Notes under the pieces: model-generated
What the model saw: the letters and a program-made list of their open reading frames with translations, nothing else
Databases searched by the model: none
What the model was told of the DNA's origin: nothing
Program-made: the position numbers and the translations under genes
Part shown: one piece after another, positions 32,455 to 44,340 of the stretch
Position numbering within the stretch: the first letter of the stretch is position 1
Layout of the letters: each line of letters begins with the position of its first letter
Origin: Ypsolopha sequella
Lineage: Eukaryota; Arthropoda; Insecta; Lepidoptera; Ypsolophidae
Length of the DNA stretch: 64,000 nt
NCBI GenBank assembly: GCA_934047225.1
Contig: CAKOHE010000068.1
Coordinates: forward strand, 294,669 to 358,668
Reading direction: 5' to 3'

Positions 32455-33228
32455 TATTGATACTTACTAAAAATAACCGCGTAACTGGGGTTCCGTATTG
32501 TGGATGATACATTTGAGTTTGAATTTTTTTTCTCAATATATCAACCGCTTTAGTTTTTCTGTAATCTTTACTTAAACACATATTACCATGATTTTTTCCA
32601 CATTTTTCGGCACACTAGTTTTAGAGATAAGGAGGACATACATTTTTTATAGTTTTTCAAGGATTTATCAAAGTACGTGCCATTGTACTCGTATTTTTAC
32701 AAAATATTTTTTTGTATTTATTTTACTTCTTTTTTTATATTTCTCATTTATACTCAACTTTTTTTTAATTGCAATGGTTTTTCTATAATTTGCCAGTTAT
32801 GGTCTATTATCAATTTTTTTTTCATATTTTTCGGTCTACCAGTTTCGGAGATCAGGGGGGGGACATACATAATTTTGTGGTTTTTTAAAGATTTATCGAA
32901 ATCACTGCCCGTAAATATAAAAAAATATATATTTATACAATTAGCTTTATAATATCTACAATTTGATACCGATATGGTATTTTTAAAGATTACATTTTTT
33001 ATTTTTCTTACTTTTGTTTCGGAAATATTTTGAACAATTTCAAATTTTTAATATTTTTTACACCGTGATATGGAGGCAAATTAATACTATTTTTTGCTAA
33101 TTTTCATGTCTTTAACTATAATGGAGCTAAAATTATGAGGCTGTGACATACGGACGGACGGACGGACAACGGAGTCTCACCATAAAGGTTCCTTTTGTAC
33201 CGTTTAGGTATTACGGAACCCTAAAAAG
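32455..33228 (-). repeat. GGTTCCGTA-family repeat, copy 2
   Basis: Contains GTAATCTTTACTTAAACACA, TAGAGATAAGGAGGACATAC and a terminal ACGGACGGACGGACAACGG with TACGGAACCCTA. It is inverted relative to copy 1 at 12393-12995. Confidence 0.72.
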
Positions 33229-35003
33229 ACAAATTTTCCTATCAAGTCTTTAACGCAACCGTTCCTGAATGAAAGCTAACAAGTTGACTCGATTGTGGTC
33301 AACTTAACAGAATTACAACTTGCGTTATCCACGTCAATTACCGAAGTAAATTATATTATAAACTACCAAAGGTATTGTAAACCAATGATGACAAAGCATT
33401 TCCAATCCAAAGCCACCAAGACCCAATAAGAGCACCGACGTCGCCCTATAGATTCTGTATAGAGAAGCGTTTGGACATAAACACATTTTGGAGAATTGTG
33501 GATTGATCGACAATTATTGTTGGAACTTAACAGACAGGATTCATAGTGTATTATTTATAGTATGAGGTGTGAAAAGTCACCACTGGTTCAATTTTCCTCT
33601 AATCGCTCACTGTTTGTTCTTTCATGCGGGTGCATTCATTATTTACTTTGTGGAAACTTTGAACTTGTTCCAGTTGTTACTAAATGTGCATAATCATAAA
33701 GGCATGTTGTAATATTTATAACATATTAATTTATCTGTTCTACGTATTGTTCTACTAATCTACGTATTGTTTGAGTAGTTAAGTCTTAAAGAAAATTCTC
33801 TTCTCATTCAAAGTAAAAAACTAATATGTTATTTTTTTTAATTCGGTGATTTTGATTTACTAGCTATTGATATGTGCTAACTACTGTGGTACTGCAGTAT
33901 ATAGGTTTGACTTCAAAAGCTTGGACAAATCCCCCATTTTGTATAAATGAAGTTTGTTTAGATATATGGTGAATAATAATTATTATTTCCATTTTCTAGA
34001 TAAAAGTTTTTTTTTTCTCTTTGAAATCTATGAATGCAGAAGTAAAGTACTACTAAAGTTAGGGTTGGTCTCCCAAGTACGTTTTCTTTTAGCTATAGCG
34101 GTTCTGGTAGCTGCCCTTAGTGGTCCACCTCAACTTTGCAACTTTTATGTGCTATAAAAATGTCAAACTCATAATATCGCCTAAGACTATATAATACATA
34201 TTTTTTGCACCTTAAAGTTTACTTTACAACACTTCTAATGATGACTTTCAGTTTCTTAGTTTATTAAAATAATGTTGGCCAAACACTACCTAATACAGCT
34301 TCTACCGTGCGAGGTTAAATTGTGTGTATTGTGACGACTGTTTATTACAACATCAACCAATTACTTAATATTCGAATTAAATACAGTGATGTCAGTACTT
34401 CGAAATTTAAATTTTACTTTTTTGTTATTCTGTTAAGGCACGTGTAAGCTTTTTGAGGCTCTGAGAGCATCACACTGTACTTGAAAAATGTAATGACACT
34501 ATTCGCTCAGCAAAAGAAACGATAAGCCTAGTATTTAATTTGAAATTTGAGTGAGGGAGTGTGGACGAAATGGACCCTAAAAGTGGGCCACGTTCGTTGT
34601 ACCCCTCTTGCCCTGTACACACTGAATTGTATTCAGGTTAAAAGATATCGTGTTGTCAACTTGTCAGAAATGTAACAGGTAAGTTCACCGTACTAGTCGC
34701 TATCATATTAAAAGTCGTATGTAAAAATGCTCATTTTTCAGGAGACACAAAAAATTGTTTTTTTTTCAGGGAGTATAGAAATATGACTGTATATTTTTAT
34801 GTAATAAATTTTTGTTCTAAGGTACATATTCATATGCTATTCTTCGGTAAACATACTTTAGCCCGTTCATAGGTTTTTGCGACAATACGTTTTATACAAT
34901 ACAGTTTTATATTCCGACTTCACTTTAATATCAAAATAACATAAACTCTTTGTGAAATTATCTTATCATTAAAAAAAACAAGCAGGAATAATTATAAGTT
35001 TTA
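33229..35003. other. Unassigned sequence
   Basis: AT-rich; no gene or clear repeat recognised. Confidence 0.3.
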
Positions 35004-36698
35004 TTACTTATTTTCAAATATAAATTGTCTTTTTATAGTTAGTACAATCAAAATCTTAAGCTTATAATTATAGTTTAAGGTGGATGGTCCAATGCAATCT
35101 TCATACTTAGCAGACAAAAATACACCCTTCTTCTTGATTTTTCTCTCAAATACACCATGTTCTGAATCAACTTCCATAAAGGTATGCCCATGCTCTAAGT
35201 AACTTAAATTCAACAGTACAATTTAAAATAGCGTTAGCAACCACCTGGTTTCGATTTTGGTAACCACAACCATCTGATCAAAATACAATTTTAGTTAAAT
35301 TTACTTCTGATCTCTCAAATTCTGACTTTATCAAGTCAACGTAAAGAGAAGCAAAACCTTCTGCTTCCAATTCTCCATTTACTTCATCTCATAGGTAGCA
35401 TCTACCTTTAAGTGTGATGAGATCAAATAAAGTTGTGTAGTTTTAGTTTTATTTTATAATACGCTGATGATATTTTTATTTTAGGTGCCAACAAAACAGC
35501 TTGCAAATCCACACAAAATACTTTCATACTGCTATTAATTTCTGCAAGTCTTTTGTCTGCTTCTTTTTGCCTTCTGCTCGTGTCTTTTCTCAGTAATGTA
35601 AGTCATAGGTATTTTTATCTACTCTGGATTCACCATAAGCGAAATAGGTTTCACATTGATCTTTGCAGTTTTGGAATATAGTTATGTTCTGTATTTTTAA
35701 TTCTTGTGAAAAATGGGTCCATGAATATGGTTTGATTTGGTCTTTCATAGGTGTTTTTTTAAAATAATTGTGTAGTTCTGTCAACGAGTCCCAATTAGGT
35801 TCTAAGTAAATCTTTGTAGCATTGCAGCGACTGTAATGAGATTCCATCTTTGTCAACTGCTTTAAAAAAGACTGTAGATGATAGTCGCGGTCAATTTGTG
35901 TTTGAGATTGACATGGTGTAGCAGGGTTAGGGATTCCACTCTGTGTCATTGTAGGCCACGTTCTTACACATTTTTCACCTAAGTCAAGAGTATTTAAAAA
36001 CATTGTTTTGCACACGCGAAATCTGTTTTCATTTAGCTGGAGGTGGTATTCCAAAGTGATATTTCTACGTGAAGAGACAACATTTTGTCTTCTAGAAGTT
36101 GGTGGCACTTGAATAACGAAATTCACTACATAAACTTTGCGTTGTTTCCAGTTGAGATGTCTCCAAAAGTTGTCATGTATTTCTTTTCTTATTTCGTCAG
36201 TCAGTTTTCGACACTAAAATTTAGCAAAACGACACTTACAGTAATCTTCATTTCTCTAGCCTTTCTTAAATTTGTTTGTGTCCACTTACCTTGATTTTTT
36301 TTAAGTCCTTTATGGGCTTTACCTTGCGTGCGAAGCAACTTCTGTCTGTTTCTGCCCCAAAGTCGTTTTCGTCATATTCCACGCCTTTTTCCAGTTAAAG
36401 ATATAGTTTTATTTTCGTCGGTAGAATTTTCTTCATCTGGTTTATAGGTAGCATCTTGATCAGAATCGTCACTGCTATACAAATCTGTATCTGCCACAGC
36501 GGTGTCTAAAATCGAACCGGGAACAATTTCCTGTATATCATGTATATCGATGCCAGATTTAGTGATGGCTCTCATAAGAAGGTCAGGTCTTTGATCTAAT
36601 ACAAGTTGACTGCATTTCACCGTCGCTGTGTTATTTCCAGTGCTCACTATTTGACTGTTATCATAAGTATTGGTTTCAGATTTATTTCTTACTTTCAT
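35004..36698 (-). pseudogene. Decayed transposase-like gene (SDGCGYQNRN family)
   Basis: Minus-strand blocks in collinear order: an acidic N-terminal segment (36372-36698); a Lys/Arg-rich piece with LLRTQGKAHKGLKKNQGKW (about 36290-36360); LTDEIRKEIHDNFW and NWKQRKVYVVNFV (36090-36190); a main open frame (35590-36126) with FRVCKTMFLNTLDLGEK, TKMESHYSRCNATKIYLEP and CKDQCETYFAYG; then VDLQAVLLAPK, SDGCGYQNRN (35262-35291) and LEHGHTFMEVDSEHGVFERK (near 35140-35205). These blocks match the layout of a highly repetitive insect protein family I recognise but cannot name; the SDGC..QNRN and HT..E.DS.H motifs look like DDE-type catalytic residues. Stops and frameshifts show that it is dead. Confidence 0.65.
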
Positions 36699-36884
36699 GA
36701 GAAGATCAGTTGCTCTGCTACATTTTTTGAAATTTTGCTTTCATAGTGTTTTTGTTGCCTGTAAAAAAAATTTTTTCAAATTAAAACTAAAGTGGTAGAC
36801 TAAAAATTGTACTAATTGGAGATGTATAATGATTTTAATCCCTTTTAAAAATATTATATTAATTATCGTCTCAGAATCTCTACA

Positions 36885-37162
36885 TATCATCAGGATGATG
36901 CATTTGGCTACGAAGCAAGAGTTTCCGGGCTTGATTCTCGGAAAAGAGGGCTTGAAAAATTCTACATTTATCAATTTGGAAAGTTTTTACGATTCGTGCG
37001 TGCTTCGGAAGGCACGTTAAGCTGTTGGTCCGTTTGTGCCCGATGTACGGCGATAGGGCTCACAACCCATGAGTCAGTGACGGAAAATCGTCCTATCGCC
37101 ACTCAGTTTACACTTGGTACACCTCTGACACCCCCTCGGGGATTCACGTGGTGACGAATATC
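36885..37162 (+). mobile_element. tRNA-derived SINE 2
   Basis: Head contains TTTCCGGGCTTGATTCTCGG (B-box-like, compare GGTTCGATTCC). Then come GTGCTTCGGAAGGCACGTTA and AGCTGTTGGTCC, a block common in lepidopteran SINEs. The 3' tail CACCTCTGACACCCCCTCGG is shared with SINE 1. Confidence 0.65.
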
Positions 37163-38818
37163 TTTATGTTTATTATTTACTTTCAGTTTAATTTTGGCAG
37201 TTACAGTTAAAATTAATGAGATGCATTTATCTGTCAAAATATCGTATGTCAAAATGTTTGTACTGTTTAGAAACATACTTCTTTTTGATATACCTACAAT
37301 GTTCAATAACATTTATAAAAAAAAAAAACGAAATTGGCTACATTTATCCATAATTAAACAGTTTCATATATAACCAGGGTAATAGCAAACAAAATTCAAA
37401 GAAGTATTCATCTAAAGCTATTTTGAATTCAAAAAAAAAGATTATAATCTTGCATGAAACGAAATTGGGGTTTAAATTTGATCAATTCTTCAAGTATACG
37501 TCTTGTCGAATGTAAATGATACAATATCTTGCCTTTTTTGAATCAATACCCACAAAATTCACTGCTAATCGACACAATTATCGCGAAGAATACTTTTTTT
37601 TGCACCTCGACGCTCCTAAATCCCCAACAAGAACGATGCGCGGGGTCCGCTAGTTTTCTTATAAACAAATGCTGTATAGTATGATCAGCAGTTATTGTTT
37701 ATAATTGTATATAAATGCTACCTTTACTACCTTTAAACATAAACGTATTCCAGGTTCCGATAATCTAGGCATTAATTCCAACGTCTCAGGCAAATTTTAA
37801 CCTAATTGACATTCATGAATTTCAAATTTTATTAGCTTCCTGCTAAGTAAAACCAAAGAATTTCTAGAATGTTTTAATAGTGAAAAAAAGATCTATGCAT
37901 ATTTTAGCTTCGCCATAAGGAGTTATGAAAATTCAATCTGGCAACGCCGAGGTTGGGAACGTTGTGAAAAATAATACCCGCTCTAGTCGGCCACGAGTAA
38001 AGTTTATTGGTCATGTGTGTGAATGTGACTACACCAGTGACAATCAAGCAATGTATTGAGTATTGTACTTGATCGCATTTTATGGCATAAGGGAGCATAT
38101 CGATCCATGTTACCTGCACCATCGACTCAATTAGTATAGGAACCCTAAACTTTGTTATGCGTTTTACACGAAATGTTCTTACCGAGTCTCCAGTATGATT
38201 ATGGCTATATAAACAAGTCACCTTATATTGTCCATTTGAAATCACCTCGGGTCAATATGACCCAGCGTCATTGAAGCTGGGTTAAGAGAATAATGAAAAA
38301 ATCAAATTTAAATTTCTAAGTACCTACTCGTATTTACACGTATTTAATGAAGTAAATTCAAATTGAGTACATACCTACCTAATTGGTTGATGCTTCAATA
38401 AACACTAGCTGCATCATAAACTACTTAAATTGGTACCAGACATAATTTTATTTAGACTTCTGCAATCATTGTCTGTGTAGCATCGTATTGTGTTGTAGAA
38501 TTAATTGATGTAAGTTTTTTACAATAATAAATTTGTAACAGATGATTTCACTTCACTAAGAGCTCGTACAAAAAATGGCATCAAAAACGAATTTCAATTA
38601 AAGTAAAATCTAAAAGTAAAGACGGATTTTTTGGACTCCGAAATACGAGTGTAAATATCGGGAGTCCTTTTGACAATTTAGAAATCCACAAAAAATATTC
38701 ATCAGTTTAAAGCATTTTTCAAAAAAATTCCTTGGGACAATACATTATTCAACATCCCGCAGTCAAAACTCCTTTACTGTGAACAAGGTACATCAATACA
38801 GTTATGGTCTGTTTTTAG
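37163..38818. other. Upstream region of second FAS gene, with a possible Helitron end
   Basis: Immediate upstream region of the FAS coding exon. At 37651-37654 a CTAG preceded by GCGCGGGGTCCG and followed by T resembles a Helitron 3' end. No TATA/initiator pair or non-coding first exon can be supported; because a splice acceptor precedes the coding start, the promoter and 5' UTR exon lie somewhere upstream. Confidence 0.35.
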
Positions 38819-38986
38819 ACGATGGCGCCAGTTCCAGAAGAAAACAAAGGGTCATCGGAGATTCCAACTGACTCTCAACAACAAGGCGAAGAACCAAACA
38901 TGGAAGGAATTGTCATCTCTGGAATGTCTGGACTGTTTCCGAAATGTAACAATGTTAACGATCTGTCAAACATTCTTTATGCCAAG
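38819..38986 (+). CDS. Fatty acid synthase, first coding exon
   Basis: ATG at 38822 opens 55 codons to a consensus donor AAG|GTAAGT at 38986/38987. The exon is preceded by a pyrimidine-rich acceptor (GTCTGTTTTTAG, ending 38818). The peptide begins MAPVPEENKGSS, a hydrophilic leader. It then has EGIVISGMSGLFPKCNNVND, the start of the beta-ketoacyl synthase domain of animal FAS (usual form [IV]VI[ST]G.SG.FP). The intron phase is 0. The gene points the same way as the FAS exon at 52-665, so this is a tandem paralogue. The next exon is not in the remaining 25 kb. Coding by this exon is well supported; expression cannot be judged. Confidence 0.88.
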
Positions 38987-40145
38987 GTAAGTTATTGAAA
39001 GAAAACAGTGAGACCAGCCTTTGTGGAGAATAAAAAGTTTATAACCAGATTATTCTCGGTGAAAAGCGGGTGAACTGAGTGTGGACCGAGATTTATAATT
39101 CATCTCTGACATCGCGTCAGGGATTCGTATTGTGACGATATAGTAGATTATGCACCAAGGGGATAAAACAGTGTCTTACGTCACGGGCGGCATAGTTCTG
39201 AGTGAAACGAAGTGTTCAAGCTGCCCAAGACGAAGACAGGTTTTATCCCAGAGGAGCATAACTCTACTTTTCACACCTTCTGCGAGACAATAAAAAGCCG
39301 GGGCTCCATAAATTAAGTATATATCAAAAGTTAATATTGATGTTGGACACATTAGTCCAGTTATGAAAGGATAGAGTAACATTTTCGATCGGTACATTTA
39401 TGAAAGTTGTGGTGGAGTTTATTTCGGTACTCTAAGGTTGTCATTTTGGATCGTGGACGTTGGTGACAAGTTTTATAACGCGACATTTTTTGAGACATGT
39501 TGACAAAGATATATATGTTTTTCTTTTTTCATCAACCTGAATTCCTGCTTTCTTGTATCTTCTCATCGCTTGGTTAAAGTAGATATAAGTAATGTGTATA
39601 TTATACATATGTTTTACTCGTATACATATATTTTATGTTGAAAAAAAAGACATGATCTTGTTAAGTTTCTTGCCCTTCTTCTTAGCAAGACTAATCGAAT
39701 GGGCGGAGGTAGGCATGTATTTATATTTTTCCTGGTCCGGCCAGGGACCAGGAACAAGGTTTAATGATCACCAACCGAGCCCCCAGCACGATTCCAGGCG
39801 GGCGACCAAATCCCATCCTATATACTACAAACTAATAGGTTTTATGATGAATTATATTCTTATTCCATATTGAATTTTCAATGTAGCCCACCGCTAACGA
39901 TAACTCATATGAATGCTTTTCGATATCGTCGACTTTTATACTGAGAAGTTCATTTCCACGACAAGCGCCATTCACTCCGAAAATTGTGGTAATGTTATAA
40001 AAGCAAAAGTTTGTGAGAATGGATGGATTTTGTTGCCCCTTCACGCAAAAACTACTGGACGGATTTTTTGAAACTTTACAATGTTTTTAGCTTGTACATC
40101 AGAATAGCACAACGGCTAAAATATATGCAGATAATGTGAAATCTC
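38987..40145. other. FAS intron, unassigned part
   Basis: Start of the first coding intron. No gene was recognised. Near 40030-40080, TTCACGCAAAAACTACTGG and ACGGATTTTTTGAAA resemble a block common in lepidopteran repeats. Confidence 0.4.
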
Positions 40146-40799
40146 GTGTGATTGTTGTTGACTATATGCCAACCGTTTCACCGATACAATTTCGGCATTA
40201 TCAAGGTGAGTGTCATTCTTAGGACGACGACGCGGCGTTCACCGTCGTTTTCAAACGGGCACTGGCAGCTGCCGATCGGCGAGCTGCACGCATTGCTCGT
40301 GCACTGAGCGTTGTCGTCGAGTCCTGAGTCGTCGAGGAGGTGGGATAGTGGATGCACTTGATTCATTTAATTGTTCCAATTGTTTGTTATTAGGGGCGGT
40401 TATTAAACAAAACGAACTCACAACATCTTCACTGTCACTGGGCACTGTCCTAGAGTTGCTCGATCCATCGAGAACCGGTTTCCAAGACGGAGCCAGCTAC
40501 CAACCATGATCCCTGTTGAAGTTGGGATTACAACTTATCTCGATGGCTTCGTGAATTTTGCGAGGAATGGTATATTTCTCCTTCACTAATACTGTTGCCT
40601 TGTCGAAACGGATGAAGTGGGTCGTATCCGAACTTAGTGCATGTTCTGCTACTGCTGACCCCTTAATGTCCAGTTTCCAATGCCCGTTTGACAACGACGG
40701 TGAACACCGCGTCGTCGTCCTAAGAACGACACTTGCCTTGATAATGCCGAAATTGTATCGGTGAAACGGTTGGCATATAGTCAACAACAATCACACGTG
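40146..40799 (-). mobile_element. Penelope-like element 3 (PLE3), 3' fragment with inverted caps
   Basis: Inverted repeats of about 119 bp (40146-40264 and 40681-40799; for example CACCGATACAATTTCGGCAT versus its inverse) bound a 3' coding fragment. In minus sense the right repeat is an inverted terminal-repeat piece capping a 5'-truncated copy, the same architecture as PLE2. Both repeats carry a hairpin followed by GAAACGG. Confidence 0.75.
40251..40690 (-). pseudogene. PLE3 C-terminal coding fragment
   Basis: Reads LDIKGSAVAEHALSSDTTHF, then ATVLVKEKYTIPRKIHEAIE and NPNFNRDHGW. An in-frame TAG follows, and then LAPSWKPVLDGSSNSRTV. The AEH-A, R-K-I-x-E-A-I-E-I and NFNRD.GW..[LA]..W blocks are the conserved end of Penelope-type polyproteins after the GIY-YIG core. 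RT and most of the nuclease are absent. Confidence 0.75.
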
Positions 40800-42790
40800 A
40801 GTGTTCAAGCCGTATGTAATAATAATTTAATATGTAGGGCATTTCATGGCAGTAAAGCTGTAATCTAGTGCTTCATTTAGAAAAGTTTTCACATGTTGTG
40901 TTGTGAATACTTTTGACTTTTTAGCCCGCTGACCTTCTGATTTCCTCCTTAAAAAAGCCAACAATGTGCTGTATGTATTGATTTGAATATTGTGTTTGAT
41001 GCTTATTGTAGATCTGAGCATTGAATAAATGCACCATAGGCTGCTTGACTTTCAGTTTCTTAGAAATAAATTAAAAGGATGGGTTCCGACACAGTCTTGA
41101 CTCCTACTTTTGTTGTTCTCCATTGAACAAAACCGTCATAGGCTTTTTTGTACCCGTATTTTGATTTTTCCGGTAGTAGATTATTTATAATCTCTAAAGA
41201 GTCTGTTTCGACAAACTTTGGAATAGAATCTCTATCGATCGATATTTTTTGTCAAAACGAATATTGCAATAAAATTCACTGAAAATCACAGCACCAAACA
41301 CCGTATTTTTCTTTTTAATAGTGGCCAATTTGATTTCTTTACAATGCCATATGGACATTTTATTACTTTGAGTTTTCCACGAGTTTGCGCATAAATTTAA
41401 GGTTCCAAATTCAAATCACTTTCCTCCCTTGGGAGTTTCATACAACTTTACCTCCCTTAGGAGATAATGATTTAATAATTGATTTAGTAATTGGACATTT
41501 GTGTCGATTCGGTGTTAAACATTTTAACTAATTTGACAGAACTAAACTTTATATAAGTGTTCAGTCTTTTTCTTTCTGTATCGAAAAGACAAAGACAGGA
41601 CGCTTAAAGCAAGGTTAGTCCTGCAAAATAAGTTAAATCGTGATATACCGAATCGACACAATTGTCGAGCAGGTGGTAACGCTACAAGACTCGTATTTAT
41701 CGTCAAGGGATAGTGATGAAAATTCCTTAATTCAAGGTGATTTTTCTCTTAATTGTTTTGGGGGTTAGGGGAGTAAAAATGGGAAAACAAAACTCCTATA
41801 TTGTTCTGATTCGTACGTCCGTCTGTCTGTATGTCTGTTTCCGAGAAAGATGTATTTTATAGATGTATGATTTATTATAGTATTTGAAACTTATAGCACA
41901 TGGCACAATACTAATTTACAACGTGATATCAAATCATAGATCTTTTCATATAAGCATAGGTGTTTTGAGACTCTATTGCATTTTAGATGGCACTAACTGT
42001 AAAATATATGGATATTTTTAAGGCATCATACAGAAATTGTTTATGAAATTTGCAGGTAAATAAAGAAAATGTACTATAGTAAGTATTTTAACGGATACTT
42101 TCTTAAACTACTCATCGCAAAAACGTTTTTGAAGGCGCGCTTTGTTTCGGTTCTCAGAACACGCTATTTTAAACAATACCACAGAAGAAAAAGTAGTACT
42201 ATTTTACAATACTGAGAGTCATAGAGGTCAGTTCTACTTTATGCAAAATGAGGTGCTTATTATCACGAATACAAGCTTTAATTATTCACTCTTTTAGCCA
42301 AGTTAGGTACAATCAGCTTACGTTTGATTTGATTCAAAAGATTTTATTAAAAATAATTTACAATAGGTATTCAATTTACAACTACTAACTTAACAACGTT
42401 TGAGATGTTATCTAATAATAATTGATTGAAATAGGCATTACTTTGCGGAAGCCCATCATCAACGTATGGATTTGTTAATGCAATATTCTGCTAAACAGTC
42501 TTACCATGCTGTTCAAAATGCAGACTCACCACCCGCCCTTCCGCATAAAACCAAGACAACTTATCGACAGGTGTTTCGCCTATTTCTGCATAGTAACAGT
42601 GTTTAGCGGAATATTACAAATTATTATAAATAGATTAAAATTATAGTTTATTCTTATGCTCTTCGCCGATGACTATGGGAGGGTGATGAATCTCTATATA
42701 TGCTTATACGAACGTCTCTCTTCTGCTTTTCAGGGACTTACTGAAATATTTTATGGGCAAAAACATTTGGAATTTAGTAGGTTTCCTTCA
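40800..42790. other. FAS intron, unassigned part
   Basis: AT-rich. A pair of related short segments (CCTCCCTTGGGAGTTTCATA and CCTCCCTTAGGAGATAATGA) lies near 41425-41470. No gene was recognised. Confidence 0.35.
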
Positions 42791-43123
42791 TCAATACATA
42801 TTATAAAAGAGTAAAACCCGCTGTGTCTGTACAATGGCGAAAAGTAATAAAAATAGAAAGGGGGTGACTAAATAAGAGTAATAGAACACAAATCAGTGCT
42901 TTTTAGAATTCTTTTCTATCTGTCTATTTGTCTGTCTGTCTGTTTGTTTGTTTGTTCGCGCACATCTCCAAAACTACTAAACGGATTTTGATAAAATTTT
43001 CACAGGTGGACGGGGCTTAATTTGGAGCAGAATATAAGCTTTATTTCATTAAAACCGAACGACGGACAAAAAAGTTATCGTCATTTATCGATTCTAGGAA
43101 TTTACTTTTTTACTGTAAAAAGT

Positions 43124-43259
43124 TAACACTAATCAAAGACTTCTTGTACGAGTTCCACTATTTTATTTCCTTAATTATTGCGACTAGTTTCGTCTATTTG
43201 ACATCGTCGGGCTGATTGGAATGAGTGGAACTCGTACAAGAAGTCTTTGATTAGTGTTA
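43124..43259. repeat. Perfect 36-bp inverted repeat around a PLE-type hairpin
   Basis: Arms 43124-43159 and 43224-43259 are exact reverse complements with a 64-base spacer. On the minus strand the spacer reads CGACGATGTCAAATAGACG followed by AAACTAGTCG, i.e. GAUG, a short stem-loop and CGAAAC, as in Penelope terminal hairpins. Probably a solo terminal-repeat remnant of a fourth PLE family. Confidence 0.7.
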
Positions 43260-43554
43260 GAATGAAGTTCCATCAAGGAGTCACACCTTACAGTATAAAT
43301 TATGTAAAAAGTTACATGGCACATTTTAATTTCTAGCGTTAAAAGCCTATAGACGTCACGAATGAGTGTTTAAAGAAAACAAGAAAGCTTTAGTAAGAAG
43401 TATGTAACGTATTAAATTTTAGTACACAAACATTAGTCCTTTACATAGTAAATTTGCAAATTGACTTACCATGTAAGGCTATCCAGCACTTTCAGCTTTC
43501 TTAAAAATTTGAAATTCCGTTCACAAACAGATCTAATACGAGTAGCATATGTAT

Positions 43555-44060
43555 AAGAAAAAACCGTCCAAATGCGAGTCAGACTCGCGTGCCTAGGGTT
43601 CCTGTTCCTATTTTTCCTGTAATCTTTACGTAAACACATACAACCATTATTTTTTTATATTTTTCAGTCCACCGGTTTTGGAGATAAGGAGGACATTCAT
43701 TTTTTATGGTTTTTCAAGGAATTCTCGAAATAAAAACAATTAAATACATATAGCCAAACTATATATTTTTACGATCAGATTTTTAATAGGTACAGTGGAG
43801 ACCGCATCAAGTAAAATACATTGTACTTTGTACCTATCTTATATTCTTCTCTGTAGAGGCTAATGTCGTAGTACAAGTGTATAGCTTGATGTGGTCTCCA
43901 CTGTACCTACATACAATTTGATACCCATATTGCATTTTTATAAAATATTTTTTTATTTATTTTTCTCCTTTTTTATATTTCTCATATTTGTGCTCAACTT
44001 TTTTTTATCGCTATAGTTTTCCTGTTATTGGCCAGTTATGATCTAAAATAATCGTCATTT
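43555..44060 (-). repeat. GGTTCCGTA-family repeat, copy 3
   Basis: Starts AAACCGTCCAAATGCGAGTC and CTCGCGTGCCTAGGGTTCC, then GTAATCTTTACGTAAACACA and TTTTGGAGATAAGGAGGACA, as in copy 2 and in the same orientation. Confidence 0.7.
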
Positions 44061-44154
44061 TTTTAATCTTCCCTCCAAGATCCGAATTATGATAGATAGT
44101 TCTGGAATTGAAAGGCATTAATTACAATTAAAAAAGGAAGGAAGATCACAGTTC

Positions 44155-44340
44155 AATAACTTAATAAAGCCAATTCTGAAGGCTTTAATTTTAGTTTTAG
44201 TGCTGTTTAAGATTACAATTTTCCAAAGAAATTTAGCTTCTAGTCCGAAGTCTTAAGGACTATTTTATATCGAAGGAAATTTAGTTATAACAGCACTAAA
44301 ACTAAAAATTAAAGCCTTCAGAATCGGCTGTATTATCTTA
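44155..44340. mobile_element. MITE-like palindrome
   Basis: Arms 44168-44207 and 44289-44329 are inverted copies (AGCCAATTCTGAAGGCTTTA / TAAAGCCTTCAGAATCGGCT) with few mismatches around an 81-base centre. Superfamily is undetermined. Confidence 0.65.

Noticed and set aside
33954..34157. 67-codon frame with a hydrophobic run (VRFLLAIAVLVAALSG), suggestive of a signal peptide
   Set aside because: No splice sites, no downstream domain and no family match; composition alone is not enough.
40210..40764. Plus-strand open frames over PLE3
   Set aside because: They are antisense shadows of the recognisable minus-strand Penelope C-terminal sequence and its inverted repeats.
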